From contig JBAVEL010000074.1 in the NCBI GenBank assembly GCA_049587715.1, forward strand, positions 1 to 9,402: DNA of 9,402 nt. Reading direction: 5' to 3'. Below the pieces are notes generated by a model. That model worked only from the letters and a program-made list of their open reading frames with translations. It was not told where the DNA came from and ran no database searches. This document shows, in pieces, positions 5,795 through 9,402 of this stretch (positions are counted from its first letter, which is position 1; each line of letters starts with the position of its first letter). The position numbers were made by a program, and so were the translations under genes. This DNA comes from JBAVEL01 sp049587715. Its GTDB lineage: Bacteria; Bacteroidota; Ignavibacteria; UBA10030; UBA6906.

Positions 5795-7096
5795 TCACTT
5801 CTTCTTGAAGCTCAGAACCAGGGGCACTCCCGTGAAGGGGAAATGCTCCCGGAGACGGTTCTCGAGATAGCGGCGGTAGGTTTCCTCCACCATGGTCGGC
5901 TCGTTGCAGAACAAGGCAAAGGTGGGCGGTTGCGTGCGCACCTGCGTGGCATACTTGATGGAGAGCTCCCTGCCCGACTTGCTGCGGGGGGGGAAGGCCC
6001 GCACTGCTTCCTGCACACGCCGGTTCAGCTCGGAGGTGGGGATCTTCCTCTTCTGTTCCCCGTCCACCGCGCGCGCCAGATCCAGCAGCTTGTGGACCCT
6101 CTGGCCCGTAAGCGCCGACACCGTCACCATGGGAATGTAGTCGTACCTCCGCAGCCGGGAACGCACGGCGGACTCCATCAGGGACGCCGTCCGCTGGTCT
6201 TTCGTCACCAGGTCCCACTTGTTGAGGGCCAGGACGGTGCCTCTGCGCCGTTCCACCACATCCTCCACGATGCGCAGATCCTGATGCTCCACCCCGGCGA
6301 CGGCATCCAGCAGGATCACCGCCACATCCGCGCGTTCGATGCTTGTGAGCGTGCGGAGGGCGCTGTAGAACTCCACGCTCTCGCGGATCCTGCTCTTCCG
6401 CCGGAGACCCGCCGTATCGATGAGCAGAATCTCCTCGCCCCGGTGGCGCAGGATCGCATCGATCGCGTCCCGGGTGGTCCCCGGAAGAGGGGTCACGATA
6501 TGGCGCTTCTCCCCCAGCAGGGCGTTCACCAGGGAAGACTTCCCCACATTGGGCTTCCCCAGGACGGCAATCCGGAGGCGGGGGTCGCTGCGCTGGGCGT
6601 CGGAGCCGGGAAGCCGCCCCACCACCATGTCCAGCAGATCCCCGATCCGGCGGCCCCCGAGGGCGGAGGCGGCCACAGGGTCTCCCAGACCCGCCGCATA
6701 GAATTCCCCCAGGGAGCTCTCCCTCCGCTCGCTGTCCACCTTGTTCACCACAAGAATCACGGGCTTGCCCGAAACCCGGAGGATGTCCGCCAGCTCCCGG
6801 TCCGCCGGAAGAAGCCCTTCGGCGGCGTCCACCACCAGCAGCAGACAGTCGGCCTCCCGCACGGCCGCTTCCGCCTGCTCCCGGATGGCCGCCTCCATCA
6901 GGTCCTCGGAGCGCGGGACGTAGCCCCCCGTGTCGATCAGCACGAAACGCCTTCCGGCCCACTCTGCGTGCGCGTAGTTCCGGTCCCGCGTGACACCCGG
7001 CTCATCGTCCACAATGGCCGTTCGGCGGCCCACGATCCTGTTGAACAGCGTGGACTTGCCCACGTTCGGGCGCCCGAGGATTGCCACCAGAGCCAT
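5795..7096 (-). CDS. der: GTPase Der (EngA), ribosome assembly
   Basis: Der has two GTPase domains in tandem and a KH-like C-terminal domain, and acts in 50S subunit maturation. The 433 residues show G domain 1 with GRPNVGKST (8-16), GVTRDR (34-39), DTGG (55-58) and NKVD (118-121), and G domain 2 with GKPNVGKSS (180-188), GTTRDAID (206-213), DTAGLRRKSRI (227-237) and NKWD (292-295), then a KH-like region to the end at FKKK. Length and order are normal for the family. ATG at 7096 begins directly at the first GTPase strand (MALVAILGRPN). No Shine-Dalgarno is visible. It lies 48 nt after the response-regulator stop with a GC hairpin between, and 38 nt before upp. Confidence 0.97.
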   Translation of the reverse strand: MALVAILGRPNVGKSTLFNRIVGRRTAIVDDEPGVTRDRNYAHAEWAGRRFVLIDTGGYVPRSEDLMEAAIREQAEAAVREADCLLLVVDAAEGLLPADRELADILRVSGKPVILVVNKVDSERRESSLGEFYAAGLGDPVAASALGGRRIGDLLDMVVGRLPGSDAQRSDPRLRIAVLGKPNVGKSSLVNALLGEKRHIVTPLPGTTRDAIDAILRHRGEEILLIDTAGLRRKSRIRESVEFYSALRTLTSIERADVAVILLDAVAGVEHQDLRIVEDVVERRRGTVLALNKWDLVTKDQRTASLMESAVRSRLRRYDYIPMVTVSALTGQRVHKLLDLARAVDGEQKRKIPTSELNRRVQEAVRAFPPRSKSGRELSIKYATQVRTQPPTFALFCNEPTMVEETYRRYLENRLREHFPFTGVPLVLSFKKK

Positions 7097-7127
7097 GGAT
7101 GGGTGCGGAGCGATTGTTCCGTGATGC

Positions 7128-7142
7128 GCCCCCGCGGGGAGC
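7128..7142 (-). terminator. GC-rich hairpin between the response regulator and der
   Basis: On the minus strand, two bases after the regulator's TAG stop, GCTCCC can pair with GGGGGC (one G-T wobble) around a 3-nt loop. There is no T-run after it, so it would at most attenuate transcription into der or protect an RNA end. Confidence 0.3.
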
Positions 7143-7144
7143 CC

Positions 7145-7570
7145 CTACCGGGCTCTTCCCGCGTGGAGATGCAGGGATGCCAGCGCGTGTTTCAGCTTCT
7201 CAAATCCGTCCGCCTTTGAGATGTAGGCGGCGGCCCCCATCGTAAACGCGTATTCCCTGTCTTCCTGGCGGTCCGACGAGCTCACCACCACGACGGGGAT
7301 GTCCCGCAGGGTCCCCTCCTCCTTCATGATGCGGAGGACCTGGCGTCCCTCCACGCGCGGGATGTTCAGATCCAGGAGGACCAGGTCCGGGCGGGGGCTG
7401 CGGGAGGCGTCCGCGAAGGCCTCCCGCCGGAAGAGGTAGTCGATCGCCTCCTGCCCGTCCCGTACGATGTGGAGAATTCCCGGAAAATTGTTGGACCGCA
7501 GGATGTACTGGAGCAGCCGGAGGTGCTCCTGGTTGTCCTCCACCACCAGAACCCGGAGATCCCCGCTCAT
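7145..7570 (-). CDS. Stand-alone CheY-like response regulator
   Basis: A 141-residue single receiver domain with no output domain, so it probably acts by protein contact after phosphorylation by a histidine kinase encoded elsewhere. Numbered from the GTG at 7576: acidic pocket Glu13/Asp14 in LVVEDNQEHLRLL, phospho-acceptor Asp69 in LVLLDLNIPRVEG, switch Ser100 in PVVVVSSSD and Lys121 in AYISKADGF. The insert with YLFRREAFAD and the LDLNIPR motif resembles the Rcp1-type regulators paired with phytochrome or other sensory kinases (known of that family; no such kinase is in view). The Pro that normally follows the Lys is Ala here. I prefer ATG at 7570; GTG at 7576 adds two residues. A strong hairpin ends within 6 nt upstream. 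Confidence 0.9.
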   Translation of the reverse strand: MSGDLRVLVVEDNQEHLRLLQYILRSNNFPGILHIVRDGQEAIDYLFRREAFADASRSPRPDLVLLDLNIPRVEGRQVLRIMKEEGTLRDIPVVVVSSSDRQEDREYAFTMGAAAYISKADGFEKLKHALASLHLHAGRAR

Positions 7571-7575
7571 GCGCA

Positions 7576-7607
7576 CCCCCGGGGGCGGGTCACCCCCGCC
7601 CCGGGGG
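7576..7607. repeat. Strong GC inverted repeat at the 5' end of the response regulator
   Basis: CCCCCGGGGGCGGG (7576-7589) pairs with CCCGCCCCGGGGG (7595-7607) around a 5-nt loop, giving 13 bp with one bulged base. In the regulator's mRNA it would end 5 nt before the ATG at 7570 and cover any ribosome-binding site. Neither direction has a T-run, so a simple rho-independent terminator is unlikely. Confidence 0.6.
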
Positions 7608-7613
7608 CAGGGG

Positions 7614-7668
7614 TTGCAGAACTGCGGGGGGAATCGTTTATTGACGGAAGCCCGAACGCCCCCATGAT
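7614..7668 (+). promoter_or_regulatory. Candidate promoter region for the YciO-type gene
   Basis: Two overlapping sigma70-like options face the plus strand. One is TTGCAG (7614-7619), a 17-nt spacer and TTTATT (7637-7642). The other is TTGACG (7641-7646), a 16-nt spacer and CATGAT (7663-7668). The first leaves a leader of about 36 nt; the second leaves almost none before the GTG at 7681. Both are imperfect matches. Confidence 0.35.
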
Positions 7669-7680
7669 GGAACTCCTCCC

Positions 7681-8301
7681 GTGATACTGAAGGTGCACCA
7701 GGAAACGCCTCAGGAGCGGGTCATCCGCAAAGCCGTGGAGCACCTGGAGGGCGGGGGACTTCTCATCTATCCCACCGACACGGTCTACGGTCTGGGTTGC
7801 TCCGCCGAGAGCAAGGGAGCCATCGAGCGCATTCATCTGCTGAAGAGGCGCCGTCCCGACAGGCCGTTCAGCTTTGTCTGCTCCGACCTGACCCATATCA
7901 GTGAGTATGCCCGCGTGGGGAATGCCGCCTTCAAGGTGATGAAGCATCTTGTCCCGGGTCCCTACACCTTCGTGCTTCCCTCGGCGCGGATGAAGACGCT
8001 CCCGCGCATCCTGGTCTCCAGGCGCAAGACCGTGGGCATCAGGGTTCCGGCCAGCCCCGTCACCCTGGCCATCGTGCGGCTGTTGGGACACCCCATCCTC
8101 AGCACGAGCGTGACCGCCCCGGACGGCTCCATCCTGACCGACCCCGACGCCATTGCCGCCCTGTACGGGAACGATGTGGGCCTTATTCTGGATGGGGGCG
8201 TCCTCCCGTGTGAGCCCTCCACGGTGCTGGATCTCACCGGGGAGGAGCCCCGGGTCATCCGACTCGGGGCCGGAGACGTGGCCCACCTCGGGCTCGCCTG
8301 A
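7681..8301 (+). CDS. YrdC/Sua5-domain protein, YciO type
   Basis: YrdC-domain proteins include TsaC/Sua5, which makes threonylcarbamoyl-AMP for the tRNA t6A37 modification. The 206-residue product has GGLLIYPTDTVYGLGC (25-40), KRRRPDRPFSFVC (55-67), TVGIRVPASP (117-126) and CEPSTVLDL (177-185). Its overall shape and the start ILKVHQETPQERVI resemble E. coli YciO more than TsaC. The TsaC/Sua5 SxN signature is replaced by STSVTAPDG (141-149), lacking the Asn, so full TsaC activity is uncertain. An in-frame TGA at 7642-7644 limits the start; GTG at 7681 is the only plausible start between, though no Shine-Dalgarno is visible. Divergent from the response regulator and ends 17 nt before a terminator hairpin. 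Confidence 0.88.
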   Translation: MILKVHQETPQERVIRKAVEHLEGGGLLIYPTDTVYGLGCSAESKGAIERIHLLKRRRPDRPFSFVCSDLTHISEYARVGNAAFKVMKHLVPGPYTFVLPSARMKTLPRILVSRRKTVGIRVPASPVTLAIVRLLGHPILSTSVTAPDGSILTDPDAIAALYGNDVGLILDGGVLPCEPSTVLDLTGEEPRVIRLGAGDVAHLGLA

Positions 8302-8313
8302 AAAGCCGGACAC

Positions 8314-8346
8314 AAAAAAGCGGGAGCATGAACGATGCTCCCGCTT
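8314..8346 (-). terminator. Rho-independent terminator of the lipoprotein gene, possibly bidirectional
   Basis: AAGCGGGAGCAT (8318-8329) and ATGCTCCCGCTT (8335-8346) form a perfect 12-bp stem with a 5-nt loop. Read on the minus strand it is followed by a run of six T (8319-8314), the classical signature, 23 nt after the lipoprotein stop. Read on the plus strand, after the YciO-type gene, it is followed only by TTCCCTTCC, so it may end that transcript less efficiently. Confidence 0.85.
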
Positions 8347-8369
8347 CCCTTCCTGACGCATCGAACCGC

Positions 8370-9239
8370 TCACTTCATCCTGTAGAGCTGGCTGTACCAG
8401 TGAGGAATGGGCCGGACCGTGGGCGAGGTCACGAAGAAGTCCTGTGCGCTGTTCCCCCGGGGTCCTGTCCAGTAGCCCCGCGCGTAGCGGCAGAGGGCCT
8501 CGAAGTCGGGCACGATCCCCGCGCTCCGGCACTCCGGATAGGGATCGGCTCCGTTGGCCGTGTTCCAGACATAGTTACCGTAGCGCACCACATCCTTCAC
8601 CTCCCCCGCGGGGTCCTTCAGCAGGATCTGGCCGCTCGTGGGGATAATGAAGAAATAGATGTACGAGAGCACCCGGAGTGTCACGGTCGTGTCCGTCACG
8701 GCCAGAGTATCAAACGAAACGAGCGGCCCCTGGAACGCGGGCGTCGTGAACCGGAAATTCTCATCGTACGGCCCCCACTCCGTGTGGTCACGCAACCGGT
8801 CCTCATTGCTGGTGTAGGTGGCCAGCCCGAGCGGAGGAAGCCGGACCTGGGATACGGGATCTCCCGGCGCCCCGAACACCCCCCCCGAAAACGGCACATC
8901 GAATGTGCCGAAACTGTCGGGGATCTGGATGATCCGCTGGAGCTCCAGGAACCGTCCCAGGGTGTCCAGCATCACGTCGATCGTCTGGGCCAGCCGCTGC
9001 GTCTCGAGCGAAACGGTCCACCCCGTCAGGTTCACGGTATCCTGCGTCGGGTTCAGGATTTCCATCCAGCAGAAGAAGGCCGGATGGTTGAGGGGGAGGG
9101 TGAAGATCTCGTTGACCACGATCGTGGAGGCCGGACGGAAATCGGCCTCCGGCGGTGTTTCCGTCTCAATGTCGCAGCCGCTGACGGCCGCCATAAGGAG
9201 GATGGCCCCGGCGGCGAGGAGTGAGCGCAGACGCGTCAT
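8370..9239 (-). CDS. Lipoprotein with a lamin-tail-like domain
   Basis: A 289-residue predicted lipoprotein of unknown job. The N-terminus is a clear type II signal: basic MTRLR, a hydrophobic stretch and the lipobox VSGC with Cys22. Residues 39-80 match the start of a lamin-tail (LTD) domain: STIVVNEIFTLPL, then CWMEILNPTQDTVNLTGWTV. QILLKDPAGEVKDVVRYG (204-221) matches its last strands, and FEALCRYARGYWTGPRGNSA (246-265) resembles the segment that ends bacterial LTD proteins. About 120 residues between the halves look like an insertion. Bacterial LTD domains occur in exported, often multidomain proteins; their ligand is generally unknown. ATG at 9239 has AGGA 7 nt upstream and starts one base after the upstream stop. 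A strong terminator follows. The LTD assignment is by eye. Confidence 0.75.
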   Translation of the reverse strand: MTRLRSLLAAGAILLMAAVSGCDIETETPPEADFRPASTIVVNEIFTLPLNHPAFFCWMEILNPTQDTVNLTGWTVSLETQRLAQTIDVMLDTLGRFLELQRIIQIPDSFGTFDVPFSGGVFGAPGDPVSQVRLPPLGLATYTSNEDRLRDHTEWGPYDENFRFTTPAFQGPLVSFDTLAVTDTTVTLRVLSYIYFFIIPTSGQILLKDPAGEVKDVVRYGNYVWNTANGADPYPECRSAGIVPDFEALCRYARGYWTGPRGNSAQDFFVTSPTVRPIPHWYSQLYRMK

Positions 9240-9240
9240 T

Positions 9241-9402
9241 TCAGAATCCTATTTCAGTGGTGAACATATGGGTGCCGGGGAGATACCGGTAGTTCGTGTA
9301 GGAATAGTCCAGGGAGCCCAACAGCCCCAGAGACGCCAGACTCACCCCCACCCCCCCGCTCCAGTTTTCCGTGTCATGATTGAAGCGGTACCCGCTCCGG
9401 AG
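9241..9402 (-). CDS. C-terminus of a probable PorV/PorQ-like outer-membrane beta-barrel protein
   Basis: The last 53 residues of a gene running off the window. They show alternating beta-strand patterns with glycines: GYRFNHDTENWSGGVGVSLA, LGLLGSLDYSYTNY, then LPGTHMFTTEIGF. Ending on an aromatic (IGF) is a sorting feature of outer-membrane barrels. The pattern of a strand, a turn with Leu-Gly-Thr-His and a short final strand is like that of PorV/PorQ and related barrels of the FCB group. The TGA at 9243-9241 is one base from the lipoprotein ATG, so the two are almost surely co-transcribed. The family call is by style only, since most of the protein is not visible. Confidence 0.6.
   Translation of the reverse strand, partial: LRSGYRFNHDTENWSGGVGVSLASLGLLGSLDYSYTNYRYLPGTHMFTTEIGF

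Noticed and set aside
5757..6962. A long N-terminal extension of upp (about 400 codons) through der
   Set aside because: The extension is Der read in the wrong frame. Upp is complete from ATG 5756 at the normal 209 residues.
5777..7219. A 480-codon open frame on the plus strand opposite der
   Set aside because: It is antisense to a clear Der GTPase, has no domain or ribosome-binding site, and has shadow-frame composition.
7664..7684. A six-residue open frame (ATG ATG ... TGA) whose stop overlaps the GTG of the YciO-type gene
   Set aside because: It could couple translation, but it has no Shine-Dalgarno and no sequence typical of leader peptides; too short to support.
1..9402. CRISPR arrays, tRNA/rRNA genes, insertion sequences, prophage or defence genes
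   Set aside because: No regularly spaced repeats, terminal inverted repeats with a transposase, or tRNA cloverleaf/anticodon patterns were seen on either strand.

Overview
The window is GC-rich chromosomal DNA from a Gram-negative bacterium. It is almost entirely housekeeping genes, packed tightly with short gaps or overlaps. A lipoprotein with a lamin-tail-like domain, encoded one base after the 3' end of a probable PorV/PorQ-type outer-membrane barrel gene, suggests an uncultured lineage in or near the FCB (Fibrobacterota-Chlorobiota-Bacteroidota) group. That placement is inference from gene style only. I see no tRNA, rRNA, CRISPR array, insertion sequence, phage gene or toxin-antitoxin pair.

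Layout. At 1-142 (-) is the 5' end of cytidylate kinase. A 108-bp divergent intergenic region follows, with back-to-back promoters whose -10 regions form a 10-bp inverted repeat. At 251-787 (+) is a SpoU/TrmH-family RNA methyltransferase. From about 5081 down to 799 (-) lies a four-gene operon driven by a near-consensus sigma70 promoter: rel (ppGpp synthetase/hydrolase), ruvX (YqgF nuclease), mtgA (peptidoglycan glycosyltransferase) and an AlbA_2/winged-helix protein. Junctions in this operon are a 3-nt gap, a GTGA overlap and an 11-nt overlap, each with a clear Shine-Dalgarno inside the upstream gene. Upstream at 5127-7570 (-) are upp (uracil phosphoribosyltransferase), der (ribosome-assembly GTPase) and an orphan CheY-like response regulator. 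A 104-bp divergent gap with a strong GC hairpin separates the regulator from a YciO-type YrdC-domain gene at 7681-8301 (+). A hairpin/T-run terminator separates that gene from the lipoprotein (8370-9239, -) and the barrel fragment (9241-9402, -).

Functionally, the Rel operon joins the stringent response, 23S/16S rRNA maturation or DNA repair (RuvX) and cell-wall polymerisation, with Der and a TrmH-like enzyme (ribosome biogenesis) close by. The last two genes are envelope genes and form a separate unit.

I found no convincing new multi-gene system. The best leads are smaller: an RFKN variant in the Rel synthetase motif, a nine-C tract that could fuse mtgA in frame to the AlbA_2 gene, the divergent promoter repeat, the hairpin at the regulator start, and the barrel/lipoprotein pair. 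No stretch over 300 bases lacks a gene.
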